Of a stretch of DNA of 35,250 bases, positions 1-7,064 are shown piece after piece. The notes under the pieces were generated by a model, which was not told the origin of the DNA, ran no database searches, and was given only the letters and a program-made list of their open reading frames with translations. The stretch lies in the NCBI GenBank assembly GCA_016928575.1, contig JAFGKK010000032.1:1-35250 (forward strand), given 5' to 3'. Every line of letters starts with the position of its first letter. Positions within the stretch are counted from its first letter, which is position 1. The position numbers and the translations under genes are program-made. The DNA is from Anaerolineales bacterium (GTDB lineage: Bacteria > Chloroflexota > Anaerolineae > Anaerolineales > RBG-16-64-43).

Positions 1-24
1 CCATAAGGTGCGGTGCTTCTTCAT
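1..24 (-). CDS. 5' end of an unidentified gene leaving the window
   Basis: On the minus strand an ATG at 24-22 opens a frame reading MKKHRTLW to the window edge. A purine-rich Shine-Dalgarno-like stretch (GGGGGAG) lies about 5 bases upstream of the ATG, which is why I call it a start. Eight residues are too few to identify the product. Lys-Lys near the N-terminus would suit either a signal peptide or a cytoplasmic protein. The direction matches the downstream birA-to-rpmF block, but the 427-base gap argues against one operon. Confidence 0.4.
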
Positions 25-451
25 AATATCTCCCCCTTGCGGCGAACCGTTGGCGCGGGTATTATAAGAAAAATCCCCCTACGCGTTGACTACTGCTGAT
101 AATTCTATATACGCGCCTTCCTTCCCGCAAGTGACAAACGTCCATGATTGTCGGATGTGAAAAAAACCGCCGTTTTTATTTGGATTATTATGGTCCGGTA
201 TGCCTAGTATTTGTAGCAATAGAAATGATCTCTCGGCCTCAACTTGTCTACCAGGGTTTTGAAAAGGGTAAAAATGGTGGTTGAGTAGACCCAGTGCTCT
301 TCCGTTGAGTATCCCCGGCCTCGCCCCGCGAAGCGGAACAGGATTCGACCGCCTTTCTCAGGACCCTGTTATTCGGGTGGTAACGATGGCAGTCCGTTCA
401 CGGTTTATCCTATGGTTATTACGGAAAATCCCATCCGTGAGAGTCCACGAC
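25..451. other. Intergenic region, no gene recognised
   Basis: This 427-base stretch separates the partial gene at 1-24 from the 3' end of birA. The part at 60-260 is AT-rich for this genome and probably holds the promoter of the leftward gene, but I could not pick a convincing -35/-10 pair. Open frames running through 281-1030 have no recognisable protein and oppose the birA frame, so I regard them as shadows. No clear intrinsic terminator follows birA. Confidence 0.5.
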
Positions 452-1252
452 CTACAGCCGGCTGTCCGCCACATGCGCCACGTCTCCCGCAAGGATCGTC
501 CGCGCCGTTCCGTCGGCGAGCCGCAGGACGAGCGCGCCCGCCTCGTCGACCGATTCCGCCGTACCCTCGAGCTCGCCCCCCGGGAGGACTATCCGCACCC
601 GCCGGCCGAGGGTCTCCAGGGCGCGCGTCCATTCCCCCCGCAAGGATCCGCCGCGCAGGATCTCCGCATAGCGCGGCTCGATCTCTCCCAGGATCGCGCG
701 CAGGAGCGCGGCCCGCGGCTGCGGCCGCCCGAGCTCGGCTTGAATGCTGGTTGCGCCGGCCGGAATTCCTTCGACGCCGTCCGGGTCGAAATTCACGTTC
801 AGCCCGATCCCGACGATCACGGCTCCCGCCGCCGGACCGTCCGGCCCCAGCTCGCACAGGATTCCGCCCGCCTTTTTCCCGCCGATCAGGATGTCGTTCG
901 GCCATTTGAGCCGCGCGGCCAAGCCGCACTCGCGGCGGATCCCTTCCATCACCCCCAGCGAAGCCGCCATCACCGGCAGCAGCGCCCGCGCCGGATCGGC
1001 CGGCGGACGCAACAACAGCGAAAACAGTAAACTGCTTCCACGCGGCGCCCGCCAGGCGCGGCCCAATCTTCCGCGGCCGGCGCGCTGAAAATCCGCGACG
1101 ACCAGCGCGCCCTCCCCCTCGCCGGCCGCGGCCAGCGCGCGGATTTCGTCGTTCGTGGATTCGCATTCGGGGAGAAAGCGCACCATCCGGCGCAGCGGCC
1201 CGCGGCCGAGGGCATTGGGATCGATGGGATCGGAGGAGGGTTGGGATGTCAT
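452..1252 (-). CDS. birA: Biotin--[acetyl-CoA-carboxylase] ligase
   Basis: Activates biotin with ATP and transfers it to the carrier lysine of biotin-dependent carboxylases such as acetyl-CoA carboxylase, in the cytoplasm. Seen in the sequence: the ATP/biotin loop GRGRLGR, the motif KWPNDI, a GIGLNVN strand, and a C-terminal SH3-like segment (about residues 215-266). There is no N-terminal helix-turn-helix, so this is the group I, non-repressor form (about 240-270 residues). It is the last gene of the fabD-fabG-Asp23-nusB line, which suits a role in lipid synthesis. The start is uncertain. The ATG at 1252 lies at the edge of an intergenic repeat, so the first few residues may be repeat-derived. 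An internal ATG at 1186 (MVRFLPECESTN) would start just before the first conserved strand. Family assignment is secure. Confidence 0.93.
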   Translation of the reverse strand: MTSQPSSDPIDPNALGRGPLRRMVRFLPECESTNDEIRALAAAGEGEGALVVADFQRAGRGRLGRAWRAPRGSSLLFSLLLRPPADPARALLPVMAASLGVMEGIRRECGLAARLKWPNDILIGGKKAGGILCELGPDGPAAGAVIVGIGLNVNFDPDGVEGIPAGATSIQAELGRPQPRAALLRAILGEIEPRYAEILRGGSLRGEWTRALETLGRRVRIVLPGGELEGTAESVDEAGALVLRLADGTARTILAGDVAHVADSRL

Positions 1253-1404
1253 TCTGCAGATGTCATCCCGAGGGGCCGCAGGCCCCGAGGGATCGGTTGC
1301 GTATCAACCCGTCATCCCGGCGCGTTTTCAGCCGGGATTCACAAGGGCCAGAATCGGAGAACCCCTGGATGCCGGCTGAGACCATGCCGGCATGACAAGC
1401 ACGG
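1253..1404. repeat. Two adjoining intergenic hairpin repeats between nusB and birA
   Basis: The gap holds two inverted-repeat units of the kind that begin with GTCATCCCG. The first, near 1264-1300, contains the stem GGGGCCGCAGGCCCC. The second, about 1312-1395, begins GTCATCCCGGC and ends GCCGGCATGAC, forming long outer arms. These look like non-coding miniature repeats. They could act as an mRNA-stabilising or attenuating structure between nusB and birA, but no T-run marks a true terminator. Confidence 0.65.
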
Positions 1405-1854
1405 TCACTTCCCCTTCGCCGCCGGCTCGGCCTGCGCCGCCCGGGCCAGCTCCTCGGCGTGGTCGGCGAGGCTTCCGAGAACGCCGTTGATGAAGCGCGG
1501 CGCGCTGTCGGAGCCGTAGAGCTTGGCCAGCTCGACCGCTTCGTTGATCGCCACCCGCACGGGCGTGAGCCCGCCGACGGCGAACTCCCACAGGGCGATG
1601 CGCAGGATGTTGCGTTCGACGATGGCGATCTGCTCCACCGGCCATTCGGGGGCGAAGCGCGCGATCCAGCGGTCTAGCCGCGCGCGGTCCTTTAAAACGC
1701 CGAAGACCAGCAAACGGGCGAACTCATGCTGGCCTTCGGGGAGCTTGCTGTCTTCTTCGCGCTGGGAAAGGACCGTTCCCGGCTCGTGGGCGGAGCAATC
1801 CAATTCGTAAAGTGCCTGCAGCGCGACGGTCCGCGCCTTGCGCCGTGCCTTCAT
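1405..1854 (-). CDS. nusB: Transcription antitermination factor NusB
   Basis: All-helical RNA-binding protein that, with NusE (ribosomal protein S10), binds boxA in rRNA leader transcripts and promotes antitermination. Seen: the N-terminal RKARTVALQALYELD helix with the basic patch used for boxA binding, and the C-terminal block with AINEAVELAKLYG and APRFINGVLG, which is diagnostic of the family. I chose the ATG at 1854 (MKARRKART): GGAGGG sits 11 bases upstream of it, whereas the GTG at 1866 directly abuts that sequence. Length is about 149 residues, normal for NusB, with a short Ala/Lys-rich tail. It lies 66 bases after the Asp23 gene on the same strand and is probably co-transcribed. An Asp23-nusB neighbourhood is also known in Firmicutes. 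Confidence 0.95.
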   Translation of the reverse strand: MKARRKARTVALQALYELDCSAHEPGTVLSQREEDSKLPEGQHEFARLLVFGVLKDRARLDRWIARFAPEWPVEQIAIVERNILRIALWEFAVGGLTPVRVAINEAVELAKLYGSDSAPRFINGVLGSLADHAEELARAAQAEPAAKGK

Positions 1855-1920
1855 GGAAACGTGCACCCTCCGGGGAGGTGCTGGGAACCCGCGCCCGCCC
1901 TTCGGAAAAACGGCGGCGCG

Positions 1921-2268
1921 CTACGCGGGGGGAGGCGCGTCGACATCCTCGATGTGAACGATGATCTCCCCCGCCTTGAGCCCGATGATCTCGCTGATCG
2001 CCCGGCTCACTTCCCGCTGGACTTTGCGCGCCACCTCGCGCACATCGACGTCGGATTGGACGACCAGGAATAGCTCGGTCGAGACCGAATCGCCCTCGGT
2101 TTCGAGCCGCACCCCGCGCGAAGCCCCCAAGCGGAACAGCTGGTTCACCCCGCCCGGCACCGGCGACATGCGCACCACTCCCGGCACGCTGAGCGCGGCC
2201 AGCTTGGCGACGGTGATCAACACGCCGGGCGCGACGAAGATCTTGCCCGAGGGGGGCGGAGAGTCCAT
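1921..2268 (-). CDS. Asp23/Gls24 family protein
   Basis: Small cytoplasmic or membrane-associated protein of the Asp23/Gls24 (DUF322) family. Members in Gram-positive bacteria coat the membrane and affect the envelope stress response; the biochemical role is not settled. Seen: a Gly/Pro-rich N-terminus, then VLITVAKLAALSVPGVVRM, the SVSTELFLVVQSDVDVREVA strands, a VQREVSRAISEIIGL helix and an EIIVHIEDVDAPPP ending, which match the family order. I chose the ATG at 2268 because GAGGTGA lies 3-9 bases upstream; a GTG at 2274 is possible. It starts 8 bases after the fabG stop, so translation is probably coupled to fabG. In many type II fatty-acid clusters acpP occupies this position; here acpP is absent. 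Confidence 0.85.
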   Translation of the reverse strand: MDSPPPSGKIFVAPGVLITVAKLAALSVPGVVRMSPVPGGVNQLFRLGASRGVRLETEGDSVSTELFLVVQSDVDVREVARKVQREVSRAISEIIGLKAGEIIVHIEDVDAPPPA

Positions 2269-2275
2269 GGTCACC

Positions 2276-3025
2276 TCACATCATCACCATGCCGCCGTCG
2301 ACGGAAAGCACGTGGCCGGTGATGTAGGCCGCCTCGTCGGCGGCGAGGAATTCGACCGCATAGGCGATCTCGTCGGTTTTGCCCCAGCGGCCGACCGGAA
2401 TCATTTTCATCAGGGATTCCTTCATCTCGGCCGGCAGGGTTTCGGTCAGCGGCGTGGGGACGAAGCCCGGCGCCACGGCGTTGACGGTGATCCCGCGCGA
2501 AGCCACCTCGCGCGCCAGGGCTTTGGTGAAGCCGATCAGCCCGGCCTTCGAAGCCGAGTAGTTGGTCTGGCCCGCTTGGCCGGCGAGGCCCGAGACCGAG
2601 GCCATGTTGACGATCCGCCCATAGCGGGCTTTCATCATCGCGCGGACGACGGCTTTGGAGCAGTTCCAGGCGCCCTTGAGGTTGATGTCGAGCACCCGAT
2701 CCCAATCGGCTTCGTCCATGCGCAGGATCAGGTTGTCGCGCGTGGTGCCGGCGTTGTTGACCAGGATGTCGATCCGGCCCATTTCCGCGAGGGCTTTCTC
2801 GATCATCTCGGCCGCGGACTTGGTCGAGGAAACGTCGACCGCCAAGCCGACCGCCTTGCGGCCGGTCGCCGCGGCGACTTCCTTGGCGGCCGTCTGGGCC
2901 TTCTCGGCCTGGATGTCGGCGATGACGATGTCGACCCCGGCTTTCGCCAGCCGGTCGACAATCGCCCGTCCGATGCTTTGGGCGCCGCCGGTCACGACGG
3001 CGACGCGATTCGGCGAAAACGTCAT
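2276..3025 (-). CDS. fabG: 3-oxoacyl-[acyl-carrier-protein] reductase
   Basis: NADPH-dependent short-chain dehydrogenase that performs the first reduction of each fatty-acid elongation cycle. Seen: the cofactor motif TGGAQSIG (12-19), NNAG (90-93), catalytic Ser143, Tyr156 and Lys160 (YSASK), the APGF segment, and the C-terminal GHVLSVDGG typical of FabG. The product is 249 residues, the family length. I set the start at 3025 because a strong CAGGAGGAGG lies just upstream. A longer frame to 3109 would run through the hairpin at 3063-3089 and adds nothing conserved. It follows fabD and precedes the Asp23 gene. Other SDR substrates cannot be excluded, but the fabD linkage strongly supports fatty-acid synthesis. 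Confidence 0.93.
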   Translation of the reverse strand: MTFSPNRVAVVTGGAQSIGRAIVDRLAKAGVDIVIADIQAEKAQTAAKEVAAATGRKAVGLAVDVSSTKSAAEMIEKALAEMGRIDILVNNAGTTRDNLILRMDEADWDRVLDINLKGAWNCSKAVVRAMMKARYGRIVNMASVSGLAGQAGQTNYSASKAGLIGFTKALAREVASRGITVNAVAPGFVPTPLTETLPAEMKESLMKMIPVGRWGKTDEIAYAVEFLAADEAAYITGHVLSVDGGMVMM

Positions 3026-3062
3026 GGTCTCCTCCTCCTGGGTTGCGGTGGGATCAGGCTGC

Positions 3063-3089
3063 TTTCCGCAGGGAGGACCCCTGCGGAAA
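3063..3089 (-). promoter_or_regulatory. Perfect 11-bp hairpin between fabD and fabG
   Basis: TTTCCGCAGGG at 3063-3073 and its exact complement at 3079-3089 surround a 5-base loop. The hairpin begins on the base next to the fabD stop codon (3090-3092). No T-run follows on the minus strand, so it is not a standard terminator. It may protect the 3' end of the fabD message or tune fabG expression. Confidence 0.6.
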
Positions 3090-4040
3090 TTATACCCCCA
3101 ACACGGCACGGATCTGCTCCGGCGTCCCGGCGGCCAGACCGCGGGCGTTCGGATCGATCCGTTTGAGCAATCCGGTGAGCACGTCCTTGCTCCCCAATTC
3201 CACGAAGGTGTCAGCCCCGAGCGCCCGCATGGCGCGCACGGATTCCGTCCACCGCACGGGCGACGTCAATTGGGCGTTGAGGTCCTCCCGCAGGGCGGAG
3301 GCGGTGCGCAGGGGCGCCGCCCCCACGTTGCCGATCACCGGGATTCGCGGGTCGGAAATCCGGGCGGCGTTCACCGCCCGGGCGAATTCCACCGCCGCGT
3401 CGCGCATCAGCGGCGAGTGCGAACCGATGCTGACGTTAAGCCGGATCGCGCGCCGGGCGCCGCGCTTCAGCGCCAGCGCCATCGCTTGCTCGAGGGCCCG
3501 GACTTCGCCGGAGATCACCGCTTGGCCGGGGCAGTTGTCGTTGGCGATGTCGACGATCCCGCCGGTTTCCCCGGCCGCCTGCCGGCAGACCTCGCCCAGC
3601 ACCGCGGCATCCAGGTTCAGGATCGCCGCCATCCCGCCCGGACGGGTGTTCCCGGCGTCGCGCATCACCCGCCCGCGCTCGCGGGCGAGTCGCACCGCGT
3701 CGGCGAATTCGATCGCGCCCGCCGCCACCAATGCGGAAAGCTCGCCCTGCGAATGGCCCGCCACACAGGCCGGCTCAAAGGGGCCGAGCCCTTCAAGCAG
3801 AACCCGCCAGGCGGCGGCCGAATGGGTCAGGTTAATGGGTTGGGTGTTGTAGGTCTCGCCCAATTCGGATTCCGGCCCCTCCCAAGCCAGCCGGGAGAGT
3901 CCTCCACCGAGGATCGAATCCATCTCTGCGAACAGGTCGCGCGCCGAGCGATGGGAATCGGCCAGGGCCTTGCCCATGCCGACGGCCTGGGAGCCCTGCC
4001 CGGGAAAAACGAACGCGGTGCGTTTGGGGTCAAGCATCAT
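3090..4040 (-). CDS. fabD: Malonyl-CoA--ACP transacylase
   Basis: Transfers malonyl groups from CoA to acyl carrier protein, supplying extender units for type II fatty-acid synthesis. Seen: FPGQGSQ near the N-terminus (12-18), the nucleophile motif GHSQGE with Ser97, an Arg-containing RERGRVM segment, SIGSHSPLM with the catalytic His, and a VELGSKDVLTGLL motif near the C-terminus. Counted from the ATG at 4040 the length is 316 residues, normal for FabD. A GTG at 4076 would add 12 residues that fall in a repeat element, so I prefer 4040 or the adjacent ATG at 4037. No good Shine-Dalgarno is visible for either. A terminator separates it from rpmF, so it needs its own promoter or readthrough. 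Confidence 0.93.
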   Translation of the reverse strand: MMLDPKRTAFVFPGQGSQAVGMGKALADSHRSARDLFAEMDSILGGGLSRLAWEGPESELGETYNTQPINLTHSAAAWRVLLEGLGPFEPACVAGHSQGELSALVAAGAIEFADAVRLARERGRVMRDAGNTRPGGMAAILNLDAAVLGEVCRQAAGETGGIVDIANDNCPGQAVISGEVRALEQAMALALKRGARRAIRLNVSIGSHSPLMRDAAVEFARAVNAARISDPRIPVIGNVGAAPLRTASALREDLNAQLTSPVRWTESVRAMRALGADTFVELGSKDVLTGLLKRIDPNARGLAAGTPEQIRAVLGV

Positions 4041-4071
4041 GGTTTTCGGTTGATGCGGGTTTGTGGAATGC

Positions 4072-4186
4072 GCCACGAATTACACGGACGGGAGACGGAT
4101 CCCGCGCAGGATGCATGCCCCCTCCTAACGCATATCCGTTTTTTCCGCAAACCCGCTCCTCATCCGTGCAATCCGTGTGTCCCTAA
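4072..4186. repeat. Imperfect inverted repeat with CACGxA/ACACGGA arms
   Basis: The left arm (CCACGAATTACACGGA, near 4073) and right arm (ATCCGTGCAATCCGTGTG, near 4167) are imperfect inverted copies separated by about 75 bases. The arms have the same style as those at 8855/9091 and 16133/16226: short near-tandem units within each arm. It occupies the gap between fabD and the rpmF terminator and is non-coding. Confidence 0.5.
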
Positions 4187-4232
4187 GGCGGTTGACATAT
4201 CAAACACGGCAACGCCCTCTTCGTTGCATGGA

Positions 4233-4263
4233 TAAAAAAAGGCCGCGGGAAAACGGCCTTTTC
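4233..4263 (-). terminator. Intrinsic terminator of rpmF
   Basis: On the minus strand the arms GAAAAGGCCG and CGGCCTTTTTTT form a GC-cored stem with an 8-base loop and end in a run of seven T. It lies just after the rpmF stop and before fabD. Confidence 0.88.
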
Positions 4264-4280
4264 TGCGGGGGCGAGACGGA

Positions 4281-4484
4281 TCATTGCTTCTTTTCGGTCT
4301 TTTTCTTTTTGGGTTCGAACACCTTGCGCCCGTCGTAGTATCCGCACTTCGGGCAGACGGTGTAGGCGGGAATTTGCGCGCCGCAATTGGCGCACCCGAC
4401 CAAACCGGGCGGCGTCAGCGCGTCATGCGCCCGGCGGCGGTCCCGGCGGCCGGAGGAATGTTTTCGTTTCGGATGTGGCGGCAT
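4281..4484 (-). CDS. rpmF: 50S ribosomal protein L32
   Basis: Small zinc-ribbon protein of the large ribosomal subunit. Seen: a basic N-terminus (PKRKHSSGRRDRRRAH), the pairs CANC (31-34) and CPKC (44-47) that bind zinc, and a Lys-rich tail. The 67-residue length and the MPPHPKRKHS start fit L32 well. It is transcribed from a clear promoter at 4553-4580 and ends at a strong terminator, so it is probably expressed largely as a single gene. Linkage of rpmF to fatty-acid genes is common in bacteria (for example rpmF-plsX-fab). Confidence 0.96.
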   Translation of the reverse strand: MPPHPKRKHSSGRRDRRRAHDALTPPGLVGCANCGAQIPAYTVCPKCGYYDGRKVFEPKKKKTEKKQ

Positions 4485-4552
4485 TTTGATTGCTCCTGAT
4501 CGTTTGTCCAGAACGCGTCCGGGAAGGCGATCGCCTCCCCGGCAACGTCGGA

Positions 4553-4580
4553 ATTATAAGTCGCTTTTGCCTCATGTCAA
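4553..4580 (-). promoter_or_regulatory. Sigma70-type promoter of rpmF
   Basis: On the minus strand TTGACA (4580-4575) and TATAAT (4558-4553) are both exact consensus hexamers with a 16-bp spacer. They lie about 70 bases upstream of the rpmF ATG. This is the strongest promoter in the window, as expected for a ribosomal protein gene. Confidence 0.85.
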
Positions 4581-5024
4581 GGAAACCGTTTCTCCCCGGT
4601 CGTTTGATGCCGCACAAAACCGATCGGCCCAAAGAGAATTTCTTTGGATCTCCTCACCCATCCCGCATCCGCCCTCCCCCCGCTTTCCCTCGCCGCCTTC
4701 GGGACAGGCGCTCGGGACGGGACGCTTAAGGACAGGCCTGCCCCTCTCCCCACTCAAATCAGGAGAGAGGCATGGAGCCAGAGGTGAGGGGATCGCGGCG
4801 GGGATGGAAAAGAGCAGGTTTTCTTTTCAGCATAGAATAAGCTGAACCGACACGATCCTTCTTTTTATATCGATTGGGCGGGGAGAGGTCGCTCGCAGGG
4901 CGGATGCGGGAGGGGCTGAGCGATGATTAGGAAAAGAGCAGGATTTATGGTGCGGGGTCAATGTGATATAGTGAACGCAGAAGAGAATTTTTCCGGCCGC
5001 ACTCTCGAACCACAGGAGGTACCG
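4581..5024. repeat. Intergenic region with a CTCACCC/GGTGAGG repeat
   Basis: Between rpmF and the lipoprotein gene lies a G/C-rich inverted repeat. It opens with CTCACCC near 4653, has an inner CCCTCTCC/GGAGAGAGG stem near 4742-4770, and closes with GAGGTGAGGGGAT near 4780. The flank GGAAAAGAGCAGG occurs at 4806-4818, again as GGAAAAGAGCAGGATTT at 4930-4946, and in reverse complement at 8914-8930. The last 80 bases, around GATATAG at 4965, may hold a weak promoter for the lipoprotein. I see no gene here. Confidence 0.55.
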
Positions 5025-5873
5025 ATGCAAAGAACAAAAAAAACCTGCCATTCCCCCCTGCTCTCCCTGTTGATCCTCCCTCTGGCCGCGTGCAGTCCGC
5101 AACCCCCCGCAAATCCGCCAACGGTCGAATCCAGTCCAACCATCGAAGCGGGGATTCCCACGCCCTCTCCGCAAGCCGCCGCGGCGGCTGCGGCGGAGAC
5201 GCCGATGCAATCCCCGACGGCCGCGGAAACTCAGGCGAACATACCGGAGATCGAGGTTCCCGACCCCGATCCGGGGACCGCCAACGTGGTCGGTCGTATT
5301 TTCTGGAACGAACAGCCGGTCACAGGTATCAGTCTGCTGATGTGCGAAACGATCGACCTGGCGGAAGGATGCCTGGGCGCCGCCTTTGAATCCCAGACGG
5401 ACGAAAACGGCGTCTACCTGTTCGCCAATGTCGCGCCCGGCGAGTACGACCTGGTGGTGGAAAGCCTGGATTTCGAGCACTGGCTCTACGTCACCGCCGG
5501 ACCGCAATCCGGCGCCGAAAAGCACCGGATCGCCGCCGATGCCACGCTGCGCCTTCCCGATTTCCATATTTTTAATTTTGACCTGGCGATGACCTCCCCC
5601 GCTGAAGACGAGGCCGTTTCCGCCGCCCGGCCGGCCCTGGCGTGGGAGGCTTACCCGTCCGCGTCGTATTACCGGGTTTTCCTGCAGGAGGAGAACGGAA
5701 CCGTCATTCTCCAGGGTGAAAAAACCGAACTCGCGACGATCGCGCCCACGGTCGACCTCAAGGCCTGCACATACCTCTGGCAGGTGGAAGCCTACAACGC
5801 CGCGGATATCAAGATCGCCGAGCACGACGGGTACGCGCGTTTCCAGGTCGTCGACCAACCGCAGTCATGTTGA
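5025..5873 (+). CDS. Secreted lipoprotein with a carboxypeptidase-regulatory-like domain
   Basis: Predicted to be exported and lipid-anchored; function unknown. Residues 1-23 form a lipoprotein signal: basic MQRTKK, a hydrophobic stretch, and the lipobox LAAC with Cys23. A flexible Pro/Ala/Thr-rich linker (about 24-85) follows. Next comes a beta-sandwich segment (about 88-165) with NVVGRIFWNEQPVTG, TDENGVYLFANVAPGEYDLVV, the pattern of carboxypeptidase-regulatory-like or prealbumin-like folds. The C-terminal part (ALAWEAYPSASYYRVFLQ, YLWQVEAYN) resembles a fibronectin III-type sandwich. I chose the ATG at 5025 because AGGAGGT lies 5-6 bases upstream and the signal peptide starts there; the frame opens earlier at 4923. 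A terminator lies at 5978. It stands alone on the plus strand. Confidence 0.75.
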   Translation: MQRTKKTCHSPLLSLLILPLAACSPQPPANPPTVESSPTIEAGIPTPSPQAAAAAAAETPMQSPTAAETQANIPEIEVPDPDPGTANVVGRIFWNEQPVTGISLLMCETIDLAEGCLGAAFESQTDENGVYLFANVAPGEYDLVVESLDFEHWLYVTAGPQSGAEKHRIAADATLRLPDFHIFNFDLAMTSPAEDEAVSAARPALAWEAYPSASYYRVFLQEENGTVILQGEKTELATIAPTVDLKACTYLWQVEAYNAADIKIAEHDGYARFQVVDQPQSC

Positions 5874-5894
5874 GCGGGCGCAGAATTCCCATCC

Positions 5895-5933
5895 GGCACG
5901 GCCCCCCCCGGGGATAAAGCCGTGCCGATGGAG
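5895..5933 (+). other. GGCACGGC/GCCGTGCC hairpin after the lipoprotein gene
   Basis: GGCACGGC and GCCGTGCC pair across a G/C-rich loop, with extra CATC/GATG pairing outside. It lacks a T-run and lies between the lipoprotein stop and the intrinsic terminator at 5978. It may be a 3' stabilising structure. Confidence 0.5.
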
Positions 5934-5977
5934 GTCCATCGGGAAATTCCCGCCAGCTTGGGTTGTTGTACACGAAC

Positions 5978-6009
5978 ACGGGCTTCCCTAAAAAGAAGCC
6001 CGTTTTTTA
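5978..6009 (+). terminator. Intrinsic terminator after the lipoprotein gene
   Basis: ACGGGCTTC (5978-5986) pairs perfectly with GAAGCCCGT (5995-6003) across an 8-base loop and is followed by TTTTTT. It lies about 105 bases after the lipoprotein stop and before the PadR operator. The rest of 5874-6236 holds no gene. Confidence 0.88.
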
Positions 6010-6149
6010 TTCCCAGTCCGAAGCTTTCCACCCTCCCGCCAGCTGCATTTTTCAGAATCCATCTCCCTCCTTGGAAGTCTCGGCGCCCCGCATTTCCATT
6101 TCTACTCCTTCCGGCCGGATCCCTCCGGGGGCCTTGAAGGTCTGATATA

Positions 6150-6185
6150 GTATATCTTATATTGGTATACCATCTTATGATATAC
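6150..6185. promoter_or_regulatory. 36-bp dyad operator, probably for the PadR regulator
   Basis: GTATATC (6150-6156) and GATATAC (6179-6185) are exact inverted copies. The 8-bp palindrome GGTATACC (6164-6171) has exactly the same centre (6167.5). The AT-rich, long-dyad form is typical of PadR operators. It lies 52 bases upstream of the coupled small-protein and padR genes, so autoregulation is the natural reading. The overlapping TATAG/TATAT sequences may include the -10 box. Confidence 0.75.
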
Positions 6186-6236
6186 TGGATTGTGTCCCAT
6201 CGCCATCCGACACCGGGCGGGAATAGGAGAACCGGC

Positions 6237-6446
6237 ATGAACCAACCGACGAAAGAACAGGGGTATGCGTTGTGCGAGGCCATCCGCAGGGAAAACCGGA
6301 GGCGGCCGCTAAGCGTTTCCGCCATGTGGTGCTGGGGCTGCACCGCCTTCACCGGCGGGGATCCGGAAAAGCGCTGCGGGGCAACCTATGCCTGCCCGCA
6401 AGTCTTGAAACGATTCGGGCGGGATACGACGGGCCGGCAGGCGTGA
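6237..6446 (+). CDS. Small cysteine-rich protein coupled to a PadR regulator
   Basis: I do not recognise this 69-residue protein. It starts MNQPTKEQG at an ATG with GGAG 8 bases upstream; the same frame is open from 6162 but that part overlaps the operator. The middle holds MWCWGCTAF (Cys-x-x-Cys), then EKRCGATYACPQVLKRF, giving four Cys in a CWGC...C...C layout that could bind a metal or form disulfides. There is no signal peptide or membrane segment. Its TGA overlaps the GTG start of the PadR gene by 4 bases (GTGA), so the two are translationally coupled and very likely act together. It could be the regulator's partner, sensor or target. Function is unknown; the coupling is what makes the gene credible. 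Confidence 0.68.
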   Translation: MNQPTKEQGYALCEAIRRENRRRPLSVSAMWCWGCTAFTGGDPEKRCGATYACPQVLKRFGRDTTGRQA

Positions 6447-6871
6447 AAACCCGCGGCCGGGACGCCGTCGGCGGGATGCTTTCGGAGTGGAAACGCGGGA
6501 TGCTTTCCTTCTGGGTGCTCGGCTTGCTGTTGTCCAAATCGCGCTATGGGCTGGAGATCCAAAGCGAGATCCAGGAAAGCACTCAGGGGCGGATCACCCT
6601 CGGCGCGAGCACGCTCTACACCCTTCTGCGGCGGCTGGAACGCAAGGGGTTCGTAAAAAGCCGGTGGGCATCCTCCCCCCAGGGCCCGCCGCGCGCCTAT
6701 TACAACCTCACGCCCGCCGGCCGCGGCGTCGTCCGCCGGTTTGCCGAGGAGATCCTCGATCCGCAAAGCCCGATCAACGCCGGTTTGGGCCGCCTGACGG
6801 CGGCGTTGTTCCGGGAGTTCGGCCGAAATCCGGGCCGGGATGAACCGCACGATCTAACTGCAGGGAAATAA
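6443..6871 (+). CDS. PadR family transcriptional regulator
   Basis: DNA-binding repressor of the PadR family. Seen: LSFWVLGLLLSKSRYGLEIQSEI, the first helices of the winged helix; GASTLYTLLRRLERKGFVKSRW, the recognition helix region; and PPRAYYNLTPAGR, the wing, all in the family's order. The C-terminal dimerisation part is short (about 45 residues), as in the small PadR-s2 subgroup. I chose the GTG at 6443, which overlaps the preceding stop; ATG codons at 6476 and 6500 are alternatives that keep the whole HTH. The product is about 142 residues. The operator at 6150-6185 suggests it represses its own two-gene operon. The ligand is unknown. Confidence 0.88.
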   Translation: MKTRGRDAVGGMLSEWKRGMLSFWVLGLLLSKSRYGLEIQSEIQESTQGRITLGASTLYTLLRRLERKGFVKSRWASSPQGPPRAYYNLTPAGRGVVRRFAEEILDPQSPINAGLGRLTAALFREFGRNPGRDEPHDLTAGK

Positions 6872-7064
6872 AAATGCCGAATTAACCAGCCGGTTGGGAA
6901 TTCGTCGGGGTTCACTTCCAGCCGGAACCGTTGCGGTTCCTGCCGCTCACGATCCTTTCGGTCCGGAAGTCTGGAACGCCGTCGTTGGGAAAAAGCAATG
7001 TTGCGGGCACGGCCGTCCGCCTGGCGAACGGGTCGGTCTCGTTCGTCTCCATCCGTTGATAGGA
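6872..7064. other. Convergent gap between padR and the tat gene
   Basis: The two genes converge here. I see no clear intrinsic terminator and no gene in either strand. Open frames on the minus strand continue from the padR antisense and have no recognisable protein. Confidence 0.4.

Noticed and set aside
281-1030. Long open frames on the plus strand opposite birA
   Set aside because: Arg/Pro-rich, no recognisable domain, no start signal, antisense to a clear birA. A consequence of high GC.
2271-2705. 144-residue frame inside fabG
   Set aside because: Shadow of the fabG frame; no independent start signal or domain.
4183-4215. TTGACATATC as a plus-strand promoter or a MerR-type site
   Set aside because: No -10 at 17-19 bp, no dyad, and no plus-strand gene downstream.
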